DNA from: Planctomycetota bacterium
GTDB taxonomy: Bacteria > Planctomycetota > UBA11346
Assembly: GCA_016745075.1 (NCBI GenBank)
Contig: JADGDD010000001.1
Span: 1,125-65,124, forward strand
Direction of reading: 5' to 3'
DNA length: 64,000 bases
The notes under the pieces are model-generated. The model was not told where the DNA came from. It did no database searches and saw nothing but the letters and a program-made list of their open reading frames with translations. Below, in pieces: positions 39,719 to 50,064 of the stretch (positions within the stretch are counted from its first letter, which is position 1; every line of letters begins with the position of its first letter). Both the position numbers and the translations under genes were made by a program.

Positions 39719-40899
39719 TGTTTTTTATCTGCTGTGTCAGGCATGAGGTCATTAAGGATTGTTTGAACAACTTTCGTTTCAAGTATTCCTCTGAGTAATA
39801 TATGCTCTTTATGTGCGTGTGTTTTGAGACAGATGCGATTATGTATGGTTTGGCCAGATTGCATACCGTCTTTTTTATGGATGCTTTTAATCTCAGAACG
39901 TGGAAATATGGTCTTTCTCCATGGGATTAGCCAACCGCTGCGATGAGTAATTTTTTCAGGTGTCGACTCAACCAGATCGGTGGTGAGTAAGTTATTGATG
40001 GCTGCATAAATACAGATCAAACCAATGGCGACAAAGATGAGCGAGAAAAAATAAGATTTTTCAGTATAGAAAGCAGCACCTCCAGCTCCTGAGAAAACAA
40101 GACCTGTAAGGGTCAGCAGAAAGGCTACGCCAATATGTCTGAATGGTGGAGTGTGAATACGAGTAACATTATCCGAATGTTGGACACGTTCAATTTTTTC
40201 ATCTTTAAAAAGACTCTGAATGGCTTCGTCATTAGACTGGCCTAGTATGGCTGTATTTATAGTAGAGCTGTCTATTTGCGGGTTACTTGTTTCTGTTTTT
40301 GTGACTGGTAATTCAAATAGAGCTTTAAAGTCAATGCCTGTTGTTGGCGCAGATAATTCGAGTGTCCACTCTAAGTTATCGCTATCGCAGGTGGCTGGCA
40401 TGTCAAATGGGATAGCTAATTCAATTGGGATGTGGGTTTCATGCTCTTGATAAGATGTGGTGTCATGAGAAATAGTGGTTGCTGCTGACCACAATGTGCG
40501 AACTATTGTGTTTTTCTGTTTCCCGCTGCCAGTAGTTGTGGTTTTTGTACATTTAAGAAGACAGCGTATTGGTTCTTCTGGATGTATACGTGCTCGTATG
40601 TAGGCAGTTGCATGCTGCATGCTTCCTAAGGCAAGTGTCTGTTGTGAAATACATAATTGAGGAATACCGTACTTACGACGGAAAAAAACAGTATATACGG
40701 CTAGCGCTATTAAGAGCAGACCGATAGCAGGAAATATATAACCGATGGCAGCCAGCTTATTCCCTGATGCAATCTCATCAGGAAGAATAAAGAAGAGCGG
40801 CAGAGATACGAGGTTCCAAAAACAAGCGCAAATTATCGCAACAAGCATAGTAGCGCCTGTTTTGGCAGAGAGAAAGATACTCTGTTCTTCTTTATTCAT
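39715..40899 (-). CDS. Membrane protein with four or more TM segments, unknown function
   Basis: Hydrophobic segments at N-terminus (TMLVAIICACFWNLVSLPLFFIL) and mid-protein (HIGVAFLLTLTGLVFSGAGGAAFY). Confidence 0.6.
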   Translation of the reverse strand: MNKEEQSIFLSAKTGATMLVAIICACFWNLVSLPLFFILPDEIASGNKLAAIGYIFPAIGLLLIALAVYTVFFRRKYGIPQLCISQQTLALGSMQHATAYIRARIHPEEPIRCLLKCTKTTTTGSGKQKNTIVRTLWSAATTISHDTTSYQEHETHIPIELAIPFDMPATCDSDNLEWTLELSAPTTGIDFKALFELPVTKTETSNPQIDSSTINTAILGQSNDEAIQSLFKDEKIERVQHSDNVTRIHTPPFRHIGVAFLLTLTGLVFSGAGGAAFYTEKSYFFSLIFVAIGLICIYAAINNLLTTDLVESTPEKITHRSGWLIPWRKTIFPRSEIKSIHKKDGMQSGQTIHNRICLKTHAHKEHILLRGILETKVVQTILNDLMPDTADKKQ

Positions 40900-40906
40900 C
40901 TTGTTG

Positions 40907-43900
40907 TTAACTTTTACTTAATGCAAAGGTTAAACTACGGCCATTTAATGTCGCTTCTGTTCCATCAATTTCTGCTTGTTCAATGGAGTGAGCAAGCACT
41001 TCCGTAGAAATCAGATGTTCAAAACATTTAAGAGAAGAAATAACTGTTTGGTCAGCACTGGACCATTGCAGATTGACGCGGTCGGTGATGTCAAAGCCCT
41101 TGTCTTTACGTGCATTTTGTAGAGTGCTGATAAGCTCGCGGGCAATGCCTTCTTTTTCTAAGGTATCATCCAGTTGCGTATCCAAGACAACGGTAATAAA
41201 GCCGTCAGTAGCTACCGCAGCACCGTCTTTGGCGGAGCGTTGTAGCAGTACATCATCTATGCCAAGAGCTTCTTCAGCGACAGTAATTGTTTCACCAGCT
41301 TCTAATTTGGCAACTTCGGTAAAACTCCATGTGCTCAGAGCAGCACCAATGTCTTTCAGTTTGGCACCGCAACGTTTTCCTAATACTTTAAAGTTTGGTT
41401 TTACGCTGACTGTTGCAAAAGAATGCTCATCGGCATCAACTAAAATATTTTTGACGTTGAGTTCGCTTTTCAAACGTTCAGCACCATCAAGAGCCGCTTG
41501 GCGAATAGATTCATCCCGATGAACAATAGTGACACTAGCAAGTGGTTGGCGTACTTTAATTTTATTGTCTTCGCGGATTTTACGACCCAGACTGGCAGCA
41601 GCGCGAATAACGGTCATTTGTTCTTCGATGGTATTATCAATTAAAGATTCATTTGCTTGTGGGTAATCTGTCCAGTGAATACTTGCATCGGCATCAGCAT
41701 CAACAGTACGAACTAAGCGTTGATAGACCTCTTCCGTTACAAACGGCATAAATGGCGCGAGTACTTTTGCGAAAGTAATCAGTACGTCATAAAGTGTGGC
41801 GTAGGCTGCACATTTATCCGAATCCGAATCCGATTTCCAGAAACGACGGCGGCTGGAACGGATATACCAGTTAGTGAGGTCGTCAATAAAACGAACCAAA
41901 CGCGGAATAACATTATACAGACGGTATTGTTCCATCTCGGTATTTACGTCACGGACCAAACTTTGTAGCATGGAAATAATCCAGCGGTCAAGGTCTGGGC
42001 GGTCAGCTACGGCAGGGGCATCCCATGTGCGTGGATCAAAATTATCGACATTGGCATAGGTGGTAAAGAAGGATAAGGCATTCCAGTAAGGAATAACGAC
42101 TGTGCGTAGAATCTCTTTTAGGCCGGTTCCTGCAAAACGTAATTCTTCAGCGCGAACCACGGGAGAATTGATCATGTAGGCGCGCAGAGCATCTGCACCG
42201 TATTCATGAAGAACTTCATTGGGGTCGGGGTAATTCTTTTTACGCTTGGACATTTTATGTCCGTCTTCGGCTAGAATCATCCCATTTACGACAACATTTT
42301 TGTAGCAAGATTTCCCAAAGAGGGTGGTACTTAAAATAAGTAGGGTGTAAAACCAACCACGTGTTTGGTCAAGACCTTCAGCAATAAAGTCTGCTGGGAA
42401 AAAGTCTTCCAATTCTTTACCAGAGAATGGAAAATGCTGTTGAGCAAACGGCATGGAACCAGATTCAAACCAACAGTCTAAAACCTCTGGAGTACGTTTA
42501 TAGGTTTTACCATCTTTTTTGATGAGTACATCATCAACAATGTGTTTGTGTAAATCATCAACACGCACGCCACTGAGTTCTTCAAGTTCATCAACGGAAC
42601 CAATGCACAGCATGTCGTCTGGATTTTCAATATTGATCCAAATAGGAATACAGCTGCCCCAGAAACGGTTGCGGCTAATATTCCAATCGTTGGCGTCTTT
42701 GAGCCAGTTACCAAAACGTTTGGCACCAACATACTCTGGAATCCAGGTGATTTCTTCATTAGCGTCAACCAGTTGATCGCGCATGTCTTCCACCTTTACG
42801 TACCACGCCGAAATAGCGCGGTAAATAAGTGGCGTCTCTGTACGTTCGCAGAATGGGTAGCTATGATTAATAGTGGCTTGATGAACGAGTGTGCCGTTAT
42901 CTTTCAGGGTTTTAATAATAGCTTTATCTGCATCCTTACAGAACTGTCCAGCAAAGTCTGGAACGAGGTCAGTAAAACGAGCATCATCATCAAGTGGGTC
43001 AATCAGCTCAATATTGGCTGCGCGGCAAATGCGATAGTCATCTTCACCATAGGCTGGGGCTTGATGAACAATGCCAGTACCCGCGTCGGTGGAGACGTAA
43101 TCATCCAATAAAATTTGGAAGGCGTTTTCATGGTCTGCAAAATATGGGAAGAGTGGTTCGTAGGTCCAGCCTGCTAAATCACTGCCCTCATGAGTGGACA
43201 GGATTGTGCAGCTTCCTTCTTTTTTGAAGATGCTTGAAACAAGATCTTCTGCCAAGATATATAAATCATTTGTGCTTGTATCTTGAACCAAAGCGTAACG
43301 AACCGCTGGTCCAACACAGAGCGCTAGGTTAGAAGGAAGGGTCCACGGAGTGGTGGTCCATGCGAGTGCGTAAACATCTGTACCATGTGTTTGCAAGTTG
43401 TGTGTTTTCAATTTACAGCGAATAGTAATAGCTGGATCTTGCACATCTTTATAGTTGGAGTTGGCTTCAAAGTTAGAGAGTGGGGTAGTGAGTTTCCAGC
43501 TATACGGCATAATACGATGGGCACGATAAATGCGTTTTTTATCCCACAATTGTTTGAAGACCCACCAGACACTTTCCATGAAACTTGGGTCCATGGTTTT
43601 ATAGTCATTGTCAAAATCAACCCAACGGCCCATACGCTTAACCGTTTTACGCCATTCACCGACATAGGTTTGCACCATGCTGCGACATTGTTCGTTAAAG
43701 GTGTCAATGCCCGCTTCATGAATGGCAGCAGTACCTGCAAGGCCAAGAGATTCTTGGGCCAAGGCTTCAATTGGTAGCCCGTGACAGTCCCAACCAAAAC
43801 GACGTTCAACGGTGTGGCCACGCATGTTCCAGAAACGCGGAACAATATCTTTAATAGTGCCGGCAAGCAGATGGCCATAGTGCGGCGTGCCTGTGGCGAA

Positions 43901-44059
43901 AGGAGGGCCATCATAGAAGACAAATGGTTTACCATCTTGCTCTCTGCGTGTATTAGACTCTTCAAAGGCGTGAATCTCATCCCAAAGCTTCAGAATTTCA
44001 TTTTCCATCGCGGGGAAGTCGGCAGTGGCAGGCGCTTTAGCAAAAACGGGGGTCGTCAT
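40907..44059 (-). CDS. ileS: Isoleucyl-tRNA synthetase
   Basis: PPFATGTPHYGHLLAGTIKDIVPRFWNMRGHTVERRFGWDCHGLPIE, GWFYTLLILSTTLFGKSCYKNVVVNGMILAEDGHKMSKRKKNYPDP. Confidence 0.95.
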   Translation of the reverse strand: MTTPVFAKAPATADFPAMENEILKLWDEIHAFEESNTRREQDGKPFVFYDGPPFATGTPHYGHLLAGTIKDIVPRFWNMRGHTVERRFGWDCHGLPIEALAQESLGLAGTAAIHEAGIDTFNEQCRSMVQTYVGEWRKTVKRMGRWVDFDNDYKTMDPSFMESVWWVFKQLWDKKRIYRAHRIMPYSWKLTTPLSNFEANSNYKDVQDPAITIRCKLKTHNLQTHGTDVYALAWTTTPWTLPSNLALCVGPAVRYALVQDTSTNDLYILAEDLVSSIFKKEGSCTILSTHEGSDLAGWTYEPLFPYFADHENAFQILLDDYVSTDAGTGIVHQAPAYGEDDYRICRAANIELIDPLDDDARFTDLVPDFAGQFCKDADKAIIKTLKDNGTLVHQATINHSYPFCERTETPLIYRAISAWYVKVEDMRDQLVDANEEITWIPEYVGAKRFGNWLKDANDWNISRNRFWGSCIPIWINIENPDDMLCIGSVDELEELSGVRVDDLHKHIVDDVLIKKDGKTYKRTPEVLDCWFESGSMPFAQQHFPFSGKELEDFFPADFIAEGLDQTRGWFYTLLILSTTLFGKSCYKNVVVNGMILAEDGHKMSKRKKNYPDPNEVLHEYGADALRAYMINSPVVRAEELRFAGTGLKEILRTVVIPYWNALSFFTTYANVDNFDPRTWDAPAVADRPDLDRWIISMLQSLVRDVNTEMEQYRLYNVIPRLVRFIDDLTNWYIRSSRRRFWKSDSDSDKCAAYATLYDVLITFAKVLAPFMPFVTEEVYQRLVRTVDADADASIHWTDYPQANESLIDNTIEEQMTVIRAAASLGRKIREDNKIKVRQPLASVTIVHRDESIRQAALDGAERLKSELNVKNILVDADEHSFATVSVKPNFKVLGKRCGAKLKDIGAALSTWSFTEVAKLEAGETITVAEEALGIDDVLLQRSAKDGAAVATDGFITVVLDTQLDDTLEKEGIARELISTLQNARKDKGFDITDRVNLQWSSADQTVISSLKCFEHLISTEVLAHSIEQAEIDGTEATLNGRSLTFALSKS

Positions 44060-44196
44060 GAGGTGGTCTCCGTGTGAGCGCGCTTTTCTATGGAGAAATC
44101 AGGTCAGGGCAACGAGGCATTACGCATGAGGGGGGTGATCCGTTCATTGGCTGTCTTTTGTATTTGCAGTGGCAAAACCCGAACTGAGAGTAGTCT

Positions 44197-45879
44197 GTGC
44201 CCATGATAACTTTTCGTCGTTTGCTGTCGCCTTCTTTGACACTGTTACTTGCTGCTGGGGCAGTCTCGCCTCTGTGTGCTCTTGAAGCCTCTGTTGAATC
44301 TGCTCTCCAGCTAGAGAACCAAGGTCGTTCTGAGGAGGCAGTTAGCAGCTTGCAGGCAGAACGGAATCAAGCTGTTCAAGATGAAAAGAGCACACGTTTT
44401 GCTACAGCAAGCCTTGCTCTATCCTATTGCTACTTTCACCAAAATGATTTGTCGCAGGCAGAATCATTTGTTCGTGAGTTTTGGGATCAAGACGAACCCA
44501 TAGACCCAGGATTGTGGAGTTTGGTTGATCAGCCATTTCGCGATTGGTATAACGGGCATGGAAAAGCCGTGTATGGAGAGAACTGGGAGTTTGTCCCCAA
44601 TCCGCCAAGGCGCTTTCAGCCGTCATCTACGCCGCTTGTACCATCATACCGTTTAGGCACTCGTTGGTTTGTAGATGGCCAGTTTCATGATAGCTCTGCT
44701 GATGGAGACAATCTTGATACACATATAAGTACGCGCCTTGGTCTAGAGTTTGATCCAAGCGATGAGCGACATGGATTGTTATATCGAGGCATGGCTCGTC
44801 TGTCTTATTTGGATAACTCAGATGAGGACGTAGGTCTCTCCATTTCGGCTGATCTCGGCTATAAATATTGGCTGGATACAGCGGCAACGTGGCGACTTGA
44901 TGGTTTTACCGGTCTTGGTTATGGCATTGGTTTAAGTGGTGGTAATTCTCCTTCTTTCTTATCTGGACACATGGAGGCTGGAATTAGTTGGCATCGCCCC
45001 GTTTCTGATCAAACATGGCGGTTTATGTTGGGCTATGAGCATGCTACGTGGTCATTTGACGGACGAGGGGACGAAGATGTTTCTGGTTTGTATTGGGGTT
45101 TAGGGTGGGCAACGACTTTTGGTCAGAAATCTTTACCTCCGGCTCCTGTCTATATGGGTGAACGACCTGCAACGGAACTACCTGATGACGAGCTCTATCC
45201 CGTTGGCAGCCCTGATAAAAACGGTCCAGTACAAGACTCCACAGGGAATGTTGTTGGCGATACGGCTGGTGCTAGTCATCCAGATATGGAGAGCACCGGT
45301 GAACATGGTACCAATTATTCACCAGCAAGGCCTGAGTCGAATCCAACAAGAAGAGACCCACCGTCTTCATCAGATTGGAATAGTGATTATATTGTGGGCG
45401 CACATGCGACCTTTGGATCATCAGACCGGAAGCTTTCTCGTGTGTATCTGGGTGTACCTATGACCTCTTCTGCGGAAGAGGTTACCGATCTACGGATTGT
45501 GTATACCTCGTATTCTGTCGATGATTTAGATTATGTAGGAAACAGCAACACGAGCTTAGAGGCTTGGGATATTGGCTTAATGTATACCTTTGGCCGACGT
45601 TGGTTGTTCACAGAAAGCTTTGGGGTAGACGGCACCATTGGCCTTGGTTACGGAATTGGCAATGCCGAACTTGATATCGTCGCTGATGATTTCTTGATGG
45701 TCAGCCTGTCTGGTAGTGCAGAGCTTGGGGTTTCTTGGTCTGTGGCCTCTGATTTATCACTTCGTGTTTATGGTGCCTATCTTGGTACATGGATCTACGG
45801 CAACTCCAGCGAAGTGAATGTAGATGAGTTTGATGATGTGATTAAGGATATTGCTCTTGGAGCAGAGATTCGTTTTTAG
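44197..45879 (+). CDS. Putative outer-membrane protein with N-terminal TPR-like and two beta-barrel-like regions
   Basis: Signal peptide; repeated aromatic/Gly beta-strand patterns (TGLGYGIGLSGG; TIGLGYGIGNAEL); C-terminal ...LGAEIRF. Confidence 0.6.
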   Translation: MPMITFRRLLSPSLTLLLAAGAVSPLCALEASVESALQLENQGRSEEAVSSLQAERNQAVQDEKSTRFATASLALSYCYFHQNDLSQAESFVREFWDQDEPIDPGLWSLVDQPFRDWYNGHGKAVYGENWEFVPNPPRRFQPSSTPLVPSYRLGTRWFVDGQFHDSSADGDNLDTHISTRLGLEFDPSDERHGLLYRGMARLSYLDNSDEDVGLSISADLGYKYWLDTAATWRLDGFTGLGYGIGLSGGNSPSFLSGHMEAGISWHRPVSDQTWRFMLGYEHATWSFDGRGDEDVSGLYWGLGWATTFGQKSLPPAPVYMGERPATELPDDELYPVGSPDKNGPVQDSTGNVVGDTAGASHPDMESTGEHGTNYSPARPESNPTRRDPPSSSDWNSDYIVGAHATFGSSDRKLSRVYLGVPMTSSAEEVTDLRIVYTSYSVDDLDYVGNSNTSLEAWDIGLMYTFGRRWLFTESFGVDGTIGLGYGIGNAELDIVADDFLMVSLSGSAELGVSWSVASDLSLRVYGAYLGTWIYGNSSEVNVDEFDDVIKDIALGAEIRF

Positions 45880-45923
45880 AGTAGGGAAATGGACATGACA
45901 CCGTCTCCTCTATGGATTATTAT

Positions 45924-47036
45924 ATGAATGCTATTTTCAGTTCTCTCTCTGCCTTTTTGGTGCTGCTTCCTTTCTGTCTTTCTGCAACGTTCGCAGCGGA
46001 ATCAGAGCGGACGCAACAAGAGCGAGATGCTTCGGCTCCAGAGATTGTTGCAGGTATGCTGCCCAGTCCGTCTACCCATGATGGTAAGCGTATTTGGCAG
46101 CCACCACAATTTACCCATTGGCCAGCTATTATGTATGCAGATGAGCAACGCCATTTTGCTTTTTCTGTACCCATTCAAAAGGCAGGCTTAGTTCGTGTGG
46201 GTTGGCGAGATGCAGAGCTTGCCGAGATACAGGTTGGTAAAGAACGGGCGAATACCGTTCAATCTGGTTTACTTATGCGAGGTGCCAACATTGGCCGCTT
46301 TGAAGCCGTGGTAGCCTTAGCACAGAATGAAACCACTTTACCTGTGCAGGTTTTGAGCGTAACTGAACCACACTGGCCGCATATGGCTTTGCGGAATGGA
46401 ATGACGGTTGATGCGGATGGTAACCCCGTTGTTTTAATTCTTGAGCGCCGCAACCAAGAACGGGAACGGCGCTGGAAATTTTTGTCGAAAGGCTCTTTAC
46501 CGCGCCCAACTGGTCGTGCCGTGATGGTTGGTGATCCGCTTACTGCGTTAAATGCCTCAGCATGGGATGGTCTTGATGCAGATACCATTGTTGCCGAAGA
46601 TGAGCGCTATCCTCAACATGCGGTAATCGTTGCTTTGGCTGCTTACACTACAGAACTAGAGCTGGAAGCCTTGCCGCGAACGGTCATCTGGTCTCCTGGA
46701 AATGCGCCTTTGTATGCACAAACAGTAAGTGGTGAAGAAGAGCGGTTGCTGCATCTTATCAGTGCGCGTTTTGAAGCCCTCGCTTGTATACCACAATGTA
46801 TTATAGCCTTGCCGCCTTTGCCGGTGGAAGAGCGTTTGCGTGAACAAGCAGAACAACGTCGTGAGGCCCTCCGTTCAAGTGCCTTATTCCAAGGCTGGCA
46901 GGTGGTGGACCTTGGCGCGCGTGCTGGTGATCCAGAAGACGCAAACCGAGTCGCAGATGGTCTCTATTGCCGTTACCCCTGTGGTGAATCTCAAGAAGTG
47001 TTACGGGTAGCTTTACGCGCCGCACTTGCGCAATGA
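45924..47036 (+). CDS. Secreted protein of unknown function
   Basis: Signal peptide MNAIFSSLSAFLVLLPFCLSATFAAES. Confidence 0.6.
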   Translation: MNAIFSSLSAFLVLLPFCLSATFAAESERTQQERDASAPEIVAGMLPSPSTHDGKRIWQPPQFTHWPAIMYADEQRHFAFSVPIQKAGLVRVGWRDAELAEIQVGKERANTVQSGLLMRGANIGRFEAVVALAQNETTLPVQVLSVTEPHWPHMALRNGMTVDADGNPVVLILERRNQERERRWKFLSKGSLPRPTGRAVMVGDPLTALNASAWDGLDADTIVAEDERYPQHAVIVALAAYTTELELEALPRTVIWSPGNAPLYAQTVSGEEERLLHLISARFEALACIPQCIIALPPLPVEERLREQAEQRREALRSSALFQGWQVVDLGARAGDPEDANRVADGLYCRYPCGESQEVLRVALRAALAQ

Positions 47037-47074
47037 TAAAAAAATACATAGTGGCAAGCATCAGGAGAAAGACC

Positions 47075-47455
47075 ATGAAAACATGCGCCCTCATCTGCCT
47101 AGCGATACCGCTGCTCTCTTTAACAGCTTGTTTGGAAGAGCGTCAGGATATGGCTTCAGTACCAGATCGCGGAGCGCATGCTTATAATCCGGGTCGTCCT
47201 GCGGTAAGCACCAGTCGTTCTACATCACGTCAACCACGGGCTACGCAGAGCCAGAGCAGAACGCAGCAGGTAGCTGTTGGCCCTGTTCAGGCAGGCCGTG
47301 AACAAGTCGTTACGGTAAAAGCTGGCGAACATCTGTATCAAATTGCTGAACGTCACGGAACTGACCTTTGGTGGCTAATTCAGCGCAACAACATCCAAGA
47401 CCCTGTGCGCGTGGGTGATAAGGTTATTGTCTTACGTCGCGTCGCTATGCAGTAA
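47075..47455 (+). CDS. LysM-domain lipoprotein
   Basis: MKTCALICLAIPLLSLTACLEE lipobox; VKAGEHLYQIAERHGTDLWWLIQRNNIQDPVRVGDKVIVLR. Confidence 0.85.
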   Translation: MKTCALICLAIPLLSLTACLEERQDMASVPDRGAHAYNPGRPAVSTSRSTSRQPRATQSQSRTQQVAVGPVQAGREQVVTVKAGEHLYQIAERHGTDLWWLIQRNNIQDPVRVGDKVIVLRRVAMQ

Positions 47456-47582
47456 GTGATAGTCGCTTCAAGAACACTGTTTTTTAGATAATCTTGCAAC
47501 GTACATGTGTATGGGGTGGGTACTCCAGAACAGTTATTGACAGTAAATCATCTTATATCAGCAAGTAGCACAGGATATTTTC

Positions 47583-48173
47583 ATGATCCCAGAGAAAATA
47601 GTATTAGCCACAGGCAACGCCCACAAACTTCGTGAAGTACGGGAAATCTTAACGCCCCTAGGTATAGAAGTTTGTGCTCCAGCAGATGTAGGAGGTTTGC
47701 CAGAGGTCATAGAAGACGGCGACACCTTCGCTGCAAATGCCATCAAAAAAGCGGTTTCAGGTATGAAGGCCTGCGGCTTACCTGTGCTTGCTGATGATAG
47801 TGGTATAGAAGCTCTCGCTTTAGATGGTGCTCCGGGCATCTATAGCGCTCGTTATGCAGGTCCAGCTTGTGATGACCAAGCCAACAACGAAAAGCTGGTG
47901 AGAGAGCTAGCAAACAAGGACGACAAGCGTGTCCAATACCGTTGTGTCATTGCCTATGCTACTCCAGAAGGCGAACTGCTTACATGGGACGGTATCTTTG
48001 CAGGCATCCACACAGCTGAGCCGCAAGGTGCAGGTGGTTTTGGTTATGACCCCTATGTGTACCTCCCAGAAAAGCAAAAAACCGTGGCAGAACTCAATGC
48101 AGATGAAAAACACGCACTCAGCCACCGAGGCCAAGCATTACGTAAATTTGTGAAGTGGATACAAGGTAAGTAA
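47583..48173 (+). CDS. rdgB: XTP/dITP diphosphatase (RdgB/HAM1)
   Basis: IVLATGNAHKLREVREIL, DGDTFAANAIKKA, LADDSGIEALALDGAPGIYSARYAG, FGYDPYVYLPEKQKT. Confidence 0.95.
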   Translation: MIPEKIVLATGNAHKLREVREILTPLGIEVCAPADVGGLPEVIEDGDTFAANAIKKAVSGMKACGLPVLADDSGIEALALDGAPGIYSARYAGPACDDQANNEKLVRELANKDDKRVQYRCVIAYATPEGELLTWDGIFAGIHTAEPQGAGGFGYDPYVYLPEKQKTVAELNADEKHALSHRGQALRKFVKWIQGK

Positions 48174-48262
48174 TAACAGCAACTTACGGAAATGAAAAAT
48201 TTACACTTGCGTATCTCAGAAAGCCCATAAAACCTGCGACACAAAGCAAGAAAACGCTACAT

Positions 48263-48337
48263 TCCCCTGTAGCTCAGTGGTAGAGCACTAGACTGTTAAT
48301 CTATTGGTCGTTGGTTCGAATCCAACCGGGGGAGCCA
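48263..48337 (+). tRNA. tRNA-Asn(GTT), CCA encoded
   Basis: Acceptor TCCCCTG/CGGGGGA + G + CCA, D-arm GCTCAGTGGTAGAGC, anticodon loop CTGTTAA, T-arm GTTGGTTCGAATCCAAC. Confidence 0.95.
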
Positions 48338-48338
48338 C
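48329..48338 (+). repeat. att core, left copy (GGGGAGCCAC; tRNA 3' end)
   Basis: 10-bp direct repeat with 61297-61306. Confidence 0.75.
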
Positions 48339-48342
48339 ACAG

Positions 48343-48380
48343 GACACCGTACGAACTTATTTCGTACGGTGTCTTTTTTT
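48343..48380 (+). terminator. tRNA-Asn terminator embedded in recombinase coding sequence
   Basis: GACACCGTACGAA-CTTAT-TTCGTACGGTGTC followed by T7, 6 nt after the tRNA CCA. Confidence 0.85.
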
Positions 48381-50064
48381 GATGGCCGTCCACGTTTGCC
48401 GCCACTGCTTAAATCAAGAAATCCATTGAGCTTACAGACGTACAACTTTGATCCGTAGATGTTAAGCTCTAGTTCGTCGGGATAGAGGTTAACACGTTCT
48501 ATAATGGCGCTTACTAAGGCAACTTTTTCTTGTGGCTCTAGTGCCTCGAGGAGCAATGTAGCATGACGAAGCATTGTAATCAATTCACGACTATCAAAGT
48601 CTAGTTCCTGTTCCCTTTTGATCTCTTCTTCGGTATCTTGAATGGCTGCTACAAGTTCTTTTTCGTGCTCTATTCGTTCGTCTATGATCTGGCTATTTCG
48701 TTCTATTTGACTGTTAGATGTCAGGGTTACTTGGGCGTCTAGGGCTGTCTCGACGGCTTTCTTGGCTTGCTGCCATGCGTGGATTTGGCTTTGAAGCTGT
48801 CCCCTTAATTTTGGCAAGAGTTCTTCCGAGCATTTGCGGGCCTCTTGTATGGCTTCGTTTAGCAGTTCTTGATTGTCAGCTAGTCCATCAAGGCGGCGGA
48901 TTACAAGGTTTTCCAAGCTCTCGGCGGGAATTCGATTTGCAAGAGGACAATCCTTTTTTTCTCCTTGGCGTGTTTGTAGTACCGATGTTTCTTGCCAGCT
49001 TTGTTGCTTGAATCAATTCCGAATCCAGTTGAGCAATGTGGGCAATAGAGAGAGTCTCTAAGGTAGTATTGTCCTGCTATGCGTGTGGCTGCACTATTTC
49101 GAGAAGTGTTCTTTTCTAATATAACTTGAGTTTCATCAAACGTTCTTTGATCTATTATGCCATCCCATACTCCTTTTACTAATGCAGTATCTTTTTTTCG
49201 GCTGTCTCCACCGGCTTTTAGATCAACGCGTAATCCAACATAAACGGGCCTAGAAAGAATTGCGCGTATACGACCGCTGTTCCATTGATTTTTTTTGCTG
49301 AATGGCCCATTGTCGCTTTTCCATGGTATCGCTTCAGATATAAGTTGATCGGATACGCTTTGGGGAGATTGTAGTTCCACATAAAGATCGAATACGCGCT
49401 TTACTCTCTTTGCGTCTACTGGATGAGGAAAGAGGTATCCTTTTTGATCCTTGTCTAGCATATATCCAACGGGTGCTGGCTGACCCGCCAGTCCACTTCC
49501 CTTCATTGGAACGCATGACTACTGAGTCAGAAACCCGTTCGGCCAATTGTTCCCGTTCAAATTGAGCTAGCTGAACTAGCAGCAATGTCATAAATTTACC
49601 CGCACTTGTGCCTGTATCGATCTGTTGACTGTAGCAAACCAAATCAACTTTATTATCTTCGAGTTCCGTATAAATTTTAAGGAAATCAGATACGGATCGA
49701 GAAATACGGCTCAGTTCTTTACTGAGTACAACGTGCAACGTTCCATTGTGGACTTCTTCCATCATCCGGTTGAATTGAGGGCGATTTTTCCTGTCTTTGC
49801 CACTACCTATGTCACGATAAATGCGCTGTATAACATATTTAGAATCGGTTGACGTTGCGTTTTTTAGCTCGATGACTTGTTCACAAATTTTAATCTGGTT
49901 ATCAATGGAGTTTTGATCCCCAACGTCTTCAAGTTGTTTTTTATCTGAAACACGTACATAGATTGCGACTTGCTTCGTCGGTCTTAAATCACCACTTTTT
50001 TCGATTCCCATAGATCCTCTCAATGCTTGTAAACAGCTCGATTGCTAGCATGCTCGCTTTTATA

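Larger units (their letters stand above)
48296..50023 (-). pseudogene. Large serine recombinase, split by two apparent frameshifts
   Basis: Catalytic domain QVAIYVRVSDKKQLEDVGDQNSI..SRISRSVSDFLKIY (49334-50023), Recombinase/zinc-ribbon part PVGYMLDKDQ..YCPHCSTGFGIDSSNKAGKKHRYYKH (48901-49506), coiled-coil C-terminal part (48296-48916); frameshifts near 49490 and at an A7 run 48954-48960. Confidence 0.85.

Noticed and set aside
48296-48330. C-terminal peptide RLDSNQRPID as a genuine conserved protein motif
   Set aside because: It is antisense tRNA-Asn read in the recombinase frame, not an evolved domain; kept only as evidence for the att position.
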